Shown: positions 34,638-45,233, numbered from the stretch's first letter. The stretch is 64,000 nucleotides of DNA from Phytophthora sp. 'mugwort' (GCA_033558025.1 JAUCEF010000005.1:4712001-4776000), one strand, 5' to 3'. Numbers and translations: made by a program. The notes: a model not told the origin generated them from the letters alone.

Positions 34638-36265
34638 ATGGCATTTTCTCTCGAGGACGAAGACGACCGAGCATTCCAGGCAGCGCTGTCCTTCGCGGAT
34701 GAGTGTGTGCTCGACGACGAGGAGGTGGATGACAACGCAGCGGTGGGGACCACCGCGTTGATGCAGCGTGAGGACGAATGGGCCGCGATGTCGTGCGGCT
34801 TCAAGCCCACGGTCAATATCATAGGTGTCGAGACGTCCTTCGGAGATCAGGGCGGCTACGGGATGACGGCGCCCACAGTTTCTTCCATTTCGACTAAGAC
34901 TCGGGACCTCGCAGGTTCAAACCGAGAGAAGCTGAAGCGACGAACTGAGCTCAATGAGCGCAAGAAGTTACTGCGCAAGGCTGGAATCTATGGAGATGCC
35001 AACTGGATGAGCAAAGACAGCCGACTGGAGATCGCCTACCTCCACGAGAGGATCGAGAAGCTCCAGCTCGACTTACAGGTGTTGCAGAGTCGAAAGAGCA
35101 GGCAACCAGATACAGGTAGTCAGACGACTGTACAGGAACCTACAGATGCGATGGACTCGGCATTACATATCCCAAAAGTGTGGGAGGCGATTGCTTGTCG
35201 ACAGCAACGTCGAGTGAAAGAGGCGGAGCGTGAGAATACTCGCTTGAAACTCGCGGTGCAGCGCCAGCGGAAAGTGGCGAACTGTATGAGCAACTTGGTA
35301 CGGAAGCGAGCTGGTCATCTGGTACGGAGTTTGTCTCGCTGTCTCCTACTCGCTGTGGCATCTTTTGAAATACTGTCGCTAATTTGCTGGTGGGATTGTT
35401 GTGCTGCAGACAAATGATTGCTCTACCTTCACGGATTTCGACTTTTCGAACCAGCATCTTGTCCACGTGCTGAGTTCTCGCAGTGGCGGAGCAGGCGATT
35501 TCCCACTCTTGTTCCGTCATCTTGAGACTGCGCACCAAGAAGTGGACGCTGTCTTTGCTTCGAATGGTCTGGCCAACATGGTGCTCACTCCTAGCGACGT
35601 TCACATTCGCGAAGGTGTCGACGGCAAATACCTCGAGGCCTTCTCCAACAAGGTGCTGCCCTTTGGGCTGCGCGCTGCTACAGAGGCTACGTGGGACCAT
35701 TTCAAGGGATCTGAGAAGCATCGTGGCAATGGAAATATTTACGAGAAGACAGCAAAGGTTCGTGGCTCCGTCCAAGCTCGTTGTGTTTATTTTCTAACTC
35801 TTGAATTCGCATATTACTCAACAGAACCTCGACGACCCGTACACGATCATCGAGGAGTTTACGAAGGAGATGCACTCCAAGAATGCACGAGCGGATATTA
35901 AGGTGCAGCAGCTTATCCGTCGCTACGTGGAGCCCGACCGCGACATTGTTATCTGGGTTTCTGTCGCCGAGCCAGCCGAGATTAAGCACAAGATGCTGCG
36001 TGGACTTACTTACCACCTTCGAGGCTATGCCATGACAAAGCGATCTGCAGCTTCGACGCCCGAGCACGAGGTCTCCCAGCTGCAGTGTGTGTCCTTGATC
36101 TCGCTTGAGCCCGAAGCTGAAGCGACGTACGGCTTCGAGACGGTGCGTGCAGTCACTAACTTCCTTATCGTCACAGCAGCTCAGAAGATGCAGGCTCACC
36201 AAGACCGCATTGAAAACGCTCTTGTCGACAAAGAACTAAAGCGTCACGGTATGATGATGACATAG
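34638..36265 (+). CDS. M96-like bZIP-like/START-like protein, copy 6
   Basis: Exons 34638-35321, 35410-35757 and 35825-36265 (introns 88 and 67 nt) give 490 residues. The ATG at 34638 (MAFSLEDEDDRAFQAALSF) matches the family; the longer upstream open frame from 34221 overlaps the end of copy 5 in another frame and is not conserved. The KKLLRKAGIYGDAN segment is kept, but the usual NRxRNER stretch reads NWMSKDSR here, so the second half of the basic region is changed while the zipper (LHERIEKLQLDLQVL) is intact. That might alter DNA contact if the family binds DNA. Exon 2 is 348 nt (TNDCSTF...), one codon longer than most. Exon 3 begins NLDDPYTIIEEF. Confidence 0.83.
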
Positions 36266-36482
36266 TCCCAATACTCGCCATCAAATGTGTCAATACAATC
36301 AAAAATGAACTGTTATCGTATTCGGCAGCAAAGACGCCTCCCTCGGATATCACCACACAAACAATTGCTGGGCCATGCCATCATTACCCTCTCGATGAGA
36401 CAGTGCACCCGTGCAGAGTCTGAACTGGACTGGGGCACAAATGCGTTGCGCACGTCGTGCACACAGCACGGAGTCTCGAGCC

Positions 36483-38026
36483 ATGGTGTTCTTCCTCGAG
36501 GACGACGACCAGGTCGTCGAGGCGGCGCTGTCCTTTGTGGATGAGTGTGCCTTCGACGACGGGGGGTCGAAGGGCACCAGTATGTCAAACTCCCCGGCCC
36601 AAAACGAGGACGAGTGGGCGTCGACGTCCTGCTGCTCGTCCGTGACGGCGAACGACAACACGGCGCCCGTACTCCAGTCAGCTCGATGCAAAGCTCCGGT
36701 GCGCCTGACGTCTCGTCAAGACAAAATACGACGACGCATTGAGATTAATGAGAAGACCCGCGTACTGCGCAAGGCTGGCGTCTACGCCGACTCGAACCGC
36801 GTGCGCAATGGACGCACACGCGAGATTGCTTTCTTACGTGAGCAAATGGAGAAGCTGCAGATCGACTTGGAGACGTTGACGAAGCAGAAGAGCAGGAGAC
36901 AGGAAACGACACGGTCTTCCTCAGAACAGTCTCAGCAGCAAACTGCCGTGCAGACGTCGCAGGACCCCAAGATGTGGCAGGCAGTGGCGGATATCCAGCG
37001 CCGACGTCGTGAGGAGGCTGAGAACGAGAATATTCGGCTGAAACTCATCGTCGAGCGGCAGCGGAAGGCAGCAGGTAGCATGACGAGCATCCTGCAGAAG
37101 CGAGCGAGTGGACTGGTACGACCCGTTGTTTGCTGCCTTGTTGCGAGTCTAAGTCTAACTTGTTGCCATGCTTGGTGTAGGCAAACGAATGCTCTGGTTT
37201 CATCCGGCGGAACTGCGTTCAGTATCCAATTGTGCACGTATTGGCTTTCAGTGGAGACATGGGAGACTTCCAGGAACTCTTTCGACACCTCGAAGCTGCG
37301 TATCAGGAGGTGGACGTTGTGTTCGCTGTCAATGGCCTCGCTCACATGGTGGAGACTCCAGACGACGTGCATATTCGAGAAGGTGGCGATGGCACCTACG
37401 CCGAAGCGTTCTCGAACAAAGTCTTGCCATTTGCACTGCGTGCTGCGACTGAAGCGACGTGGGAGCACTTTAAAGGATCTGAGAAACATTTGGGCAATGG
37501 CAATATTTACGAGAAGACTGCAAGGGTACGTCGCATGATTTTAATGGTGGCAATTAACGCAATTACTCTAACATTTATGTGGTGTTGCCCGCAGGATCTC
37601 GACGAGCCCTACACAGTCGTGGAGGAGTTCACGAAGGAGTTATTCTCTCGACGCTCTCATGCTGACATTAAGGTGAAGCAAGTCATCCGACGCTATGTCG
37701 AGCCAGATCGAGACGTCGTCATCTGGGTAGCGCGAGTGTCGCCCGCCGAGATCAAACACAAAATGCTGAGTGGTCTCACTTACCGCCTCCGAGGTTACGC
37801 GGTGACGAAGCGGTCGTCCCTGTCAGCACTAGGACAAGAGGTCTCGCAGCTGCAATGCTGCTCCATGATCTCGCTCGACCAAGACGCAGAGACAAGATAC
37901 AGCTCCGAAAACATGCGCGCGCTCTCCAACTTCCTCATCGCCAGCACCGCTCTCAAGATGCAGGCGCACCAAGATAAAATCGAAATTGCCCTCGTCCAGC
38001 AAGCGCTACGATTACAAATTGCATGA
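36483..38026 (+). CDS. M96-like bZIP-like/START-like protein, copy 7
   Basis: Exons 36483-37115, 37181-37525 and 37595-38026 (introns 65 and 69 nt) give 469 residues. Start MVFFLEDDDQVVEAALSFVD. The block KTRVLRKAGVYADSNRVRNG is followed by LREQMEKLQIDLETL heptads and a Gln/Ser-rich linker (SSSEQSQQQTAVQ). The second coil is RRREEAENENIRLKLIVERQ. Exon 2 (345 nt) starts ANECSGF and ends YEKTAR, where the last codon is AGG, not the usual AAG, directly before GTACGT. Exon 3 starts DLDEPYTVVEEF. Position between copies 6 and 8 and overall similarity suggest a recent tandem duplicate. Confidence 0.85.
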
Positions 38027-38104
38027 CAGACCGAGTGCTTTTTTGAAGTAAAAATTATTAGACGCTTGAGACGATTTACTTAATAAAAACTACCAAGGAG
38101 CTGC

Positions 38105-38125
38105 GAACTTCCAGGCTGGAAGTTC
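38105..38125. repeat. Perfect 10-bp palindrome, 1-nt centre
   Basis: GAACTTCCAG at 38105-38114 and its exact complement at 38116-38125 flank a single G. It lies 79 bp after the stop of copy 7 and 79 bp before the ATG of copy 8. It could be a dimeric protein site upstream of copy 8 or a 3' hairpin of copy 7; the sequence does not decide. Confidence 0.7.
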
Positions 38126-38203
38126 CAGTGGCACCGCTGAGACAATACACAGGTTCGTGCCAGATGTTTTAAAGAACTCCGCTGTCATTGACATTGGCGA
38201 GCA

Positions 38204-39757
38204 ATGGATGAGGAGGGGGACGACGCGCAGGCCTTTGAGGCTGCGCTATCGTTCGTGGAGGGTTTTTCTTTTGACGAGGCGACAGTCGAAGGTCTGCCAA
38301 CCCCGGTGCCAGACGATGCGCCGTCGCTTATCCAGGGGGATCCAGCGTCGAGCTCAGTAGCTGCCTCGACTTCCACGTCGGGGAGGCAGACAACTCGCGG
38401 CAAAGCTCCGGCGAAGCACTTGACGTCGGTCGAGGATAAAAGGAGACGGCAGAAGGAGATCAATGAGCGCAGGAAACTGCTGCGCAAAGCCGGCGTCTAC
38501 AGCGACTCCAACCGCGTCCGGAATGAGCGTACGAGGGAGATTTCCTTCCTGCGCGACCAAATGGACCAGCTGCAGCTCGATCTGAAGGTTTTGCGGAGGC
38601 AACAGTCCCACTGGCAGAAGGAGGTGAAGAGAGCGAACGTGACTGCGCTGATTGCGAGGATTTCGTCGTCCGTGCCAAGTATATGGAGGGAACAGGCAGT
38701 CCGACAGCGACACCGTCGAGAGGAGGCGGAGCGTGATAATGTGCGACTGCGACTCGCAGTCGAACGACAGAAACGAGTGGCGAATAGTCTCCAAAGCTTG
38801 ATGCAGAAGCGCTCAAGTCAACTGGTAGGGCTGCAGGCCTTAACAGATTTATTGTCCGACAGAATTGTGCTAACTTTTTGCGTGTGCTGGGTAGACGAAC
38901 GAGTGTGCATCGTTGGTGAACACGTGCAGCCCAACGCGAGATGCTGTCGACGTGTTGGACTTTCGTGGGGACATTGAAGCCTTCCGAGATCTCTTTTGCC
39001 GTCTCGACTCAGCCTACAGAGATATCGACACTGTGTTTGCGGCGAATGGCCTGGCCGCCATGACGATTTCTCCAGCGGATGTCCACGTCCGCGAAGGCGT
39101 GGAAGGCAAGGATCTCGAGTTCTCGACGTACAAAGATCTGCCATTCAACTTGCAAGATACGACTCAAGCTACTTGGGATCACTTTAAAGGCGTCGAGAAG
39201 CACATGGGCAACGGCAGCTTGTACCGCAAGACGGCAAAGGTGAGCAGCGTACTCCCAAGGTAGATCGAATCTTGTTGGTCTCTAACGTGCTGTTTCCATT
39301 ATGTGCTGGCGTGCTAACTTGTCAGAACCTTGACGAGCCTTACACTATCATTGAGGACTTCTCCAAGGAAGTCTACTCCAACACTTCTCGCGCCGATGTG
39401 CACGTTAAGCAAGTGGTGCGGCGTTATCTCGAACGCGACCGTGACATTGTGATATGGGTCTCGCATTGCACACCCGTCCAGGTCAAGCACAAACTTTTAC
39501 GCGGACTCGCATACACCTTTTGCGGCTACTGCAGCACGAGACGATCCCCATCATCAACGTCAGAGAACGAGATCACGCAGCTGCAGTTGTGTTCACTGAT
39601 CTCTCTCGATCAAAAGGAAGAAGCCAAGTACGGCGTCGACAACATCCGCGCTCTCACCAATTTCCTGATTGTCCATGCTGCCAAGAACATCCTCATGCAT
39701 CGCGAACGCATCGAAAACACGCTCGCGGATCGAGCCCTTAGAAGGATGAAGTCCTAA
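38204..39757 (+). CDS. M96-like bZIP-like/START-like protein, copy 8
   Basis: Exons 38204-38824, 38895-39239 and 39326-39757 (introns 70 and 86 nt) give 465 residues. It starts MDEEGDDAQAFEAALSFVEG, lacking the hydrophobic second residues seen in most copies (MAFL-type). The block ERRKLLRKAGVYSDSNRVRN and heptads LRDQMDQLQLDLKVL are standard. Exon 2 starts TNECASL and contains VDVLDFRGDIEAFRDLF. Exon 3 starts NLDEPYTIIEDF and includes VVRRYLERDRDIVIWVSH. The coding frame is intact and the splice sites are canonical. Confidence 0.85.
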
Positions 39758-39810
39758 AAACATGCACGCTTTATATTACTGTACTTCGAAATACTGATCT
39801 TTTCAACTGC

Positions 39811-39844
39811 AGGAGGTACTACGATCTCAAGCGTAGTACCTCCT
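39811..39844. repeat. Perfect 13-bp inverted repeat, 8-nt loop
   Basis: AGGAGGTACTACG at 39811-39823 pairs exactly with 39832-39844 around ATCTCAAG. It lies between the stop of copy 8 and the broken copy 9. It may be a 3' hairpin or the site of a past breakage event, as copy 9 is truncated just downstream. Confidence 0.8.
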
Positions 39845-39900
39845 GAGTCTCAAGTTGAGACGGTCCATTTGTGCAGAATCGAGGAAGGCGTACTCGGGCC

Positions 39901-40180
39901 ATGGCATTCCAGCTAGAGAGCGACGACGACCAAGGCATTGAGGCGGCGCTGTCTTCGTGGACGAGTTCAAGCTCGACGAAGACGAACTGTCAGCAGTGCG
40001 AGATTGTTCGCGATGACATGCTGGGATATATGGCACAATGAGTGGGCAAATGGAAAATTGATCCCCGTGGAGTGTTCCAAGCCAATCCGTATCCGTCGCA
40101 AGACAGATGAGACTGGGCCAGACACGCCATCTACTCTTGGTACTCCGGTTTCGCGCAAGAAATGCCGCACAAGTTCGTAG
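39901..40180 (+). pseudogene. Truncated M96-like copy 9
   Basis: MAFQLESDDDQGIEAALS at 39901 is the family N-terminus. A single-base deletion follows, after which the expected VDEFKLDEDELSAV continues in another frame to an early stop. Nothing of the basic block, coils or C-terminal domain is recognisable afterwards. The copy is therefore a start-only relic and the rest has been replaced by unrelated DNA. Confidence 0.75.
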
Positions 40181-40859
40181 GCGCTAATATGCATATTAGG
40201 ATGTTGCTAAGCTGTATATATGCAACAACTACTTCCTATACTGTTCATATTTTTGGAAAATGGAGATTTTTGGGGCGACTGCTTCTGTTCGGGGGGGGGG
40301 GGGGGTTGGTGAGATGCCCTGTCACTTTCCGCCGTACTCTGCATATGCCGCATGCCGTCCATTAAACTGACCACATATGCAGCTTGTGTGCTACGTTAAC
40401 ACAGCTTTTTCACTAGAGCTTTGGTTCAATTACTGACTGCAGGTTCATATACGCCTCACATTACAATTTATCAAGTTCAATAAGTTTAGACGCATATACT
40501 GAAAAGGCACCATGAACGACCGCATTCACGTGAACAATCCGATAATAATCACAGATCGCTAATTGACTGCATCATCTCCTAATCCACCGCCACATCGATC
40601 AATTACGATGACATGTAAAGAGTGATAGCTCCACCTATCACCTTAAAACGTATAGAAAGCCACGCTCTCGGCCCAAAAGTCCTCACTTTTGTTTTCGCTT
40701 TTACTGCCGCTATGGCGGCGAGACGTACTGTCTGGTGCCTCGTAATGGGGGGCGAGCAGGCTGCGCAGACGGATCCAGCGCTTCTCACGATACGCCGCTG
40801 CACGGCCAACCGCTTCTGCTGGGTGTCGTGGCCGATGAAGCGGAGGGCTTCAAATAGTT
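40181..40859. other. Gene-free spacer with 15-G tract
   Basis: No recognisable coding sequence apart from weak ORFs at 40603-40809 (minus) and 40622-40870 (plus). A run of 15 G lies at 40291-40305. The region probably holds flanks of the Harbinger-like remnant that follows. Confidence 0.4.
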
Positions 40860-41275
40860 ATCGAGACTAGTACCGTCCTCCTCGCGCAGTAGAAGATGCG
40901 GGCGTGAAAATTGGTCAGCGCCACGCTCGCGCTGAAGAACGTATCGTAGTTCCTCTCACTCCACCGATACTTGTCGGAACACATTGCCTAGAGCGAGCAC
41001 ATCCGTCCAAAGAAATTTTCAACCACGACGCGGTCATGGACCAGCCGTTCGTTGGCCTCGACCTGTTCGAGCGTAAGCTGTCGAAGAGGGGGCTCCTTGT
41101 GCGGCGTTACGACGGTGCTCCACAGGCGCTCGAACTCGACCGGGGCAAAGTTGGTGAGTGCCACGGTGGAAATCCAGAGTGCTGGTCGAAATCTGAGACA
41201 AAGGTCTACTGACCCCCCTGTGTTGCCATCCCCTAAACATTTCTGCATACAAACTTCAAGGTTATGGTGTAGCAT
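40860..41275 (-). pseudogene. Harbinger-like (DDE_Tnp_4) transposase C-terminus
   Basis: The minus strand reads VDLCLRFRPALWISTVALTN and LVHDRVVVENFFGRMCSL (40988-41275), the last part being the VENFFGR signature near the third catalytic residue. A stop and frame change later it gives MCSDKYRWSERNYDTFFSA and VALTNFHARI (about 40880-40985), the usual C-terminal end. The phrase VALTNF occurs twice, in the main segment and at the end. The N-terminal two thirds are missing, so this is a 5'-truncated, disrupted copy wedged between family copies 9 and 10. Confidence 0.6.
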
Positions 41276-41368
41276 ATGCAGTTTACATGTTCCTGGGAGC
41301 TCCCGGTCTGGTTAACAGAGATGGGTACGTCGCATAGGTACACATTTCACCCCGCATTAACTCATTGC

Positions 41369-42969
41369 ATGGCGTTTCTCCACGAGGATGTCGCCTCCTT
41401 CGAGGCTGTGCTGTCATTCCTGGACGAGTTTGTACCCAGTACAGCAGTAGATGAAGGCCACATTGACACTGCGGACCACGATGCGTTGCATCAGACACCT
41501 GACAACGACCAGGGTACTTCGGACTGCCACCCGCAGGAGGCTCGACGTGGCCGCCAAGCTCGCCAACAATTCTGTGAAGAAGAGAAAAAGAGGCGAAAGG
41601 CGGAGCTCAACAAAAAGAGGAGACTGCTACGCAAGGCTGGCGTCTATGGGAACGCGAACAGGGCACGCAACGAGCGCGCGCGGGAGATCTCGTCTCTACG
41701 AGAGCAAATGCAGACGCTGCAAATCGACCTGCAGATTTTGCAGAGTTGGCATGCCGGCAAGCGGTGTGACCAGACAAGACAGGAGAATGGAAGTGTCTTG
41801 CCCAAGACGAACTCCAACTTGCAGGTCACTAGCATGTGGCAGGGGTTAGCAGACCAACAGCGGCATCGCCGGCAGGAGGCCGAGCGTGATAACCTGCTCT
41901 TGAGACTCGCTGTTGAACGCCAGCGGAAGGAGGCAACCAACCTGCAAAGTCAAATGCAACGCCGAGCAATGCAGTTGGTAAGGCGATAGATATAGTGTCG
42001 TCTGTTGTCTCAGTAGGTGACGAATACTTCATCACTAACATCTTTTTGGCGGTCTACGTGGTGCTCGGTGTTGTGCTGCTACAGACAACGGAATGTACGT
42101 CTTTAGTGACGTCTGCGCGCTCTAGCCAGCGCGCTTTTAACGTGTTAGACTTCCAAGGAGACCTGGAGAGCTTTCGAGACCTCTTTTGGCTCCTTGACAA
42201 TGCTTACGAGAGGGTGGACGACATATTTATGGAGAACGGTCTGGCTAGCATGACAGTTCCGCCCATTGACGTCCATGTACATGAACACCGTGATGGTAAA
42301 TCCGTGGAGTTCGTGAGCTACAAGGTGCTGCCTTTCGAGGTCAGCTCGACTGCCGAGGCGACGTGGAACCACTTCAAAGGCGTCGAGAAACACTTAGCGA
42401 ACGGCAGTCTTTATGAAAAGGCGGAAAAGGTGAGAGTTACGAAGACATCATCACAATGGCAAGTATTTTTTGAGAATGCTAATTGATAATTCACTATGTG
42501 GGAACAGGATCTTGACGAACCCTATACGATAATTGCCGACTTTAAGAAGGAGGCTTACGCCAATAGCTCTCGCGCGGATATCGAGGTAAAGCAAGTCGTC
42601 CGGCGCTACGTCGAGGAAGACCGCGACCTTGTGCTGTGGGTCTCACGCGCAGTCCCCATTGAGATCAAGCATAAGATTCTCAACGGGTTGACGTATTATT
42701 TGCAAGGCTACGCCGTCACCAATCGCTCCTCCGAGTCGACACCTGATCGAGAGATCTCAGTACTTCGGATCTGTTACTTAGTTTCGCTCGACCAAGATGC
42801 CGATTTGAGGTGCTGTTCGACCAACCTGCACGCGATCATCAACTTTCTCGTCACAACGATCGCCCAAAACATCCGCGCGCACCGGGAATGCATCGAAAAT
42901 GCTCTGATTGACCGATCGCTGCACATGTCATCAATGGACGCCTCCCAATACTGTCTTACAGGGCTCTAA
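41369..42969 (+). CDS. M96-like bZIP-like/START-like protein, copy 10
   Basis: Exons 41369-41977, 42085-42429 and 42508-42969 (introns 107 and 78 nt) give 471 residues. Start MAFLHEDVASFEAVLSFLDE. The block is KKRRLLRKAGVYGNANRARN followed by LREQMQTLQIDLQIL heptads. The second coil is RRQEAERDNLLLRLAVERQ. Exon 2 (345 nt) starts TTECTSL. Exon 3 starts DLDEPYTIIADF. The C-terminus is about 12 residues longer than in copies 7 and 8 (ending ...SSMDASQYCLTGL), possibly because the original stop was lost and replaced by one next to the palindromes at 42980-43032. Intron 1 is the longest in the family. Confidence 0.83.
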
Positions 42970-42979
42970 AGGAGAGCCT

Positions 42980-43032
42980 GTATTAGAGTCTTTAATACTA
43001 GAAATAATAGTCCGTATTAGAGCCTCTAATAC
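42980..43032. repeat. Pair of related GTATTAGAG palindromes
   Basis: 42980-42998 (GTATTAGAGTCTTTAATAC, one mismatch between the arms) and 43014-43032 (GTATTAGAG, C, CTCTAATAC; perfect arms) are two copies of one palindrome spaced 34 bp apart, starting 11 bp after the stop of copy 10. They may form hairpins in the 3' end of the mRNA or be the end of a small repeat. Related TATTAGA motifs recur near 43670. Confidence 0.7.
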
Positions 43033-43795
43033 GCCATGTCGTAAGGCACTTCTATGTCACGATTTAGACTAAATTATTTAGTGCATATAGTAGAATGGCG
43101 TTACCGCAACCATAACTTTAGCCATACGATTTGACGACGATAAATATGGCAACCTTGCTGCGAAAGCAACACAAGCTTTGCGAAAGTAAAGCAATCATAA
43201 AAGCAGCTGAGCGAGGTAATCTATAATAAAATTCATGGTCACGATGGCACTTGCAGCCAGCCAACTTGGATTTATTTAAATTTAAAGAAATGATTAAGCT
43301 CGCGCAAGTAACACAGGTCAGCAAGTTCGCACAAATAATTTGTGCGAGAAGACCACCCTCTGCAACGATCCTCTCCCTACCGCGACATGAACGATACAGC
43401 TGGCCGACGAACTGGTGCGCGCCCGCCTCGCCGACCTTGCGAGCATGAAGAAGATGCTGGAGAAGATGAGCGTTTACCTGGAGGAGATTATCACAGCTCA
43501 GCTAGAGTTTTAAACCTTGATTGAAGAGTATCAAGAGCATAGCCACCGAGTTGTCCGAGTCTGTAGGCGATGAAGCCCTCACTAAGACCCGCGGAGAGTC
43601 GCTATCTTTTGGTGTTCTGCTGGAAATGTCGATCGACAAGCTATCCAAACATCACTGAGGTTGCATGCTGTATTAGAATGATAATACAGGTTGAATTTGC
43701 CTATCATAGTTGGTTCCGTAGCTGTTAATGAACCTGACTAGCTTTATTCGCTGCGTACACAGATATTCAACGCTCTTGGGAATGACATACAACTA
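43033..43795. other. Gene-free stretch after copy 10
   Basis: No recognisable protein. A weak plus-strand frame near 43380-43515 (ELVRARLADLASMKKMLEKM-like in one frame) could be a short coiled-coil remnant from a transposon ORF, but it has no start or neighbouring domain. Confidence 0.35.
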
Positions 43796-44243
43796 TCAAT
43801 AACATTTCAAGCGCACGCTGACATCCTTATTGAATACATTGTACTGCTGCATCTGCAAACTTCCCGTGAGGTAGCTGTGCGCTTGAGCTACAACCATGAC
43901 ACCGCAGCTGATACCGTCTGGTTGCTGTGGTGTCTCAATCCATTCAGTTGGGCCGACAACAAGATGACGCTCATTATCAAAAGCTTCATGCCAGCGTTTG
44001 ACAAACTCGACTAGTCTTTCTTTGTTTTCGTCTTTTTTCAAAAAATATGTGCCTTCCCAAACATCCTTCATTGAATCCTCGTCGATAAGCTACCCGTACA
44101 TGTAAACATGTACTCGTTGCGATTGGGCAGTACCCCCAATACTGCAGATGTATCATAACGCTACTCCAGTGGTTTGCACTCCAATTTACCGGGTGGATGA
44201 TGAACCTAGTGTCAGCAATTGAGTAGTGGGTGTGGATGGCCAT
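43796..44243 (-). pseudogene. Ulp1-like (C48) protease fragment
   Basis: The minus strand has FIIHPVNWSANHWSSVMIHL (about 44170-44230), with the His-Trp of the Ulp1 active site, and after a frameshift KERLVEFVKRWHEAF and TPQQPDGISCGVMVVAQAHS (about 43860-44020), with the oxyanion Gln and catalytic Cys. The acidic catalytic residue expected between them is not clear. The N-terminal part is missing. Proteases of this type are commonly carried by oomycete DNA transposons, and this one lies between repeats with inverted ends. Confidence 0.6.
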
Positions 44244-44335
44244 TCCACCGTACCCTCTAGCATCGTTATTCTAACGCTAACGGCGTTGACGGGTATGGTG
44301 GAATGGCATCCACATCCACGACACAAATTGCTGAC
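44211..44335. repeat. Long inverted repeat, 45-bp arms
   Basis: 44211-44255 (GTCAGCAATTGAGTAG...) and 44291-44335 (...AAATTGCTGAC) are imperfect reverse complements over about 45 bp with few mismatches, around a 35-nt loop that itself contains CTAACGCTAACG. It overlaps the 5' part of the Ulp1-like fragment. A foldback element or the fused ends of a small DNA transposon would look like this. Confidence 0.75.
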
Positions 44336-44458
44336 TCTCGGGTTTGATGGGGAACCGAACCCGCTATAACTTGCATACAAAAATAATCTACAGCACTACC
44401 GTTCAGCCAGCCTTTCCAAAAGCTTCCAACGGTGTTCTCGAACCCGACTGATACCGTA

Positions 44459-45233
44459 CTACCGAATTCTCCGATAAGCTGGCTCCGTCAATTTCATCGA
44501 TGAGCTGCCCCCCCCCCCCGCTCCGGTTTTCGAGATAAAGTGATGGGCTGAAATTGAAGGGACCTCATCGATGAGCTGGCTCCATACCACATTTTCCACC
44601 AATCAAGTCGCCTGACCACAAGCCACAATAGTCATTCAGCATTTGAAGCCACCTATGGTAAGCCCAAAGTCGTTGAGTGCGTGCTTCATCGCGCAGATAT
44701 TGTCGTTTAATGAGAACACAGCTACGCATCCGTGGCGTCGACGTCGTGGGATTCGATGAAGGAGATGCTGGGCGGAGCTGCGTCACCCACGATGCTTGTG
44801 GCAAGGACCTCAAAGCTGACGATGTTGTGGTTTTCAGAGGGGACGATCCTCTAGCCGGCGATGGAGGAATCGAGTGGCTCGTGAAGGCTTATGTCATCCG
44901 CGCAGGGATGCAAGCGTGCCATACCGGTTATCTACCGCGCCGGCACCTACGAGAACGAGCAGCCTACGAAAACAAGATGGTTACAGTGGTGGAAGACTTG
45001 CGAAAGTCCGAGAACAGCCAAAAGCGTCGTCGATCTGAGCGCAATAAGGGTATTGCGTCTTTGCCATGATCTTAGGAGCGTGATTCTATTAATGGCGTGC
45101 GGTTGGCAGTCCCCTGCGTCCGCCGAGATTTTTTTGGCAATAGAATTAGACGCTGCTGGTCAAGCTTTTATCGATGAGCTGACACCCTTTGGCGAAGCAC
45201 CACATGGGGCCAGCTTATCGAGGAATTCGGTAG
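44459..45233 (+). mobile_element. Small element with 25-bp terminal inverted repeats
   Basis: 44459-44483 (CTACCGAATTCTCCGATAAG...) and 45209-45233 are reverse complements at 23 of 25 positions. A TA lies one base in from each outer edge (44460-44461 and 45231-45232), so the real ends could be CCGAATTC with TA target duplications. Subterminal copies of ATCGATGAGCTG occur near 44498, 44567 and 45172. The element is about 770 bp and carries one ORF that is not a known transposase, so it is probably non-autonomous. Confidence 0.65.
44710..45069 (+). CDS. Uncharacterised repeat-borne protein, 119 residues
   Basis: The open frame inside the inverted-repeat element starts at the first in-frame ATG (44710). 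It encodes LRIRGVDVVGFDEGDAGRSC, a conserved-looking THDACGKDLKADDVVVFRG segment, VIRAGMQACHTGYLPRRHL, and a basic tail (SQKRRRSERNKGIASLP). The spaced Cys/His residues (SCVTHDACG) could bind metal. I recall similar small proteins recurring in oomycete repeats but cannot name a family. The frame is undamaged over 119 codons, which is notable in such decayed surroundings. Confidence 0.5.
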   Translation: MRTQLRIRGVDVVGFDEGDAGRSCVTHDACGKDLKADDVVVFRGDDPLAGDGGIEWLVKAYVIRAGMQACHTGYLPRRHLRERAAYENKMVTVVEDLRKSENSQKRRRSERNKGIASLP

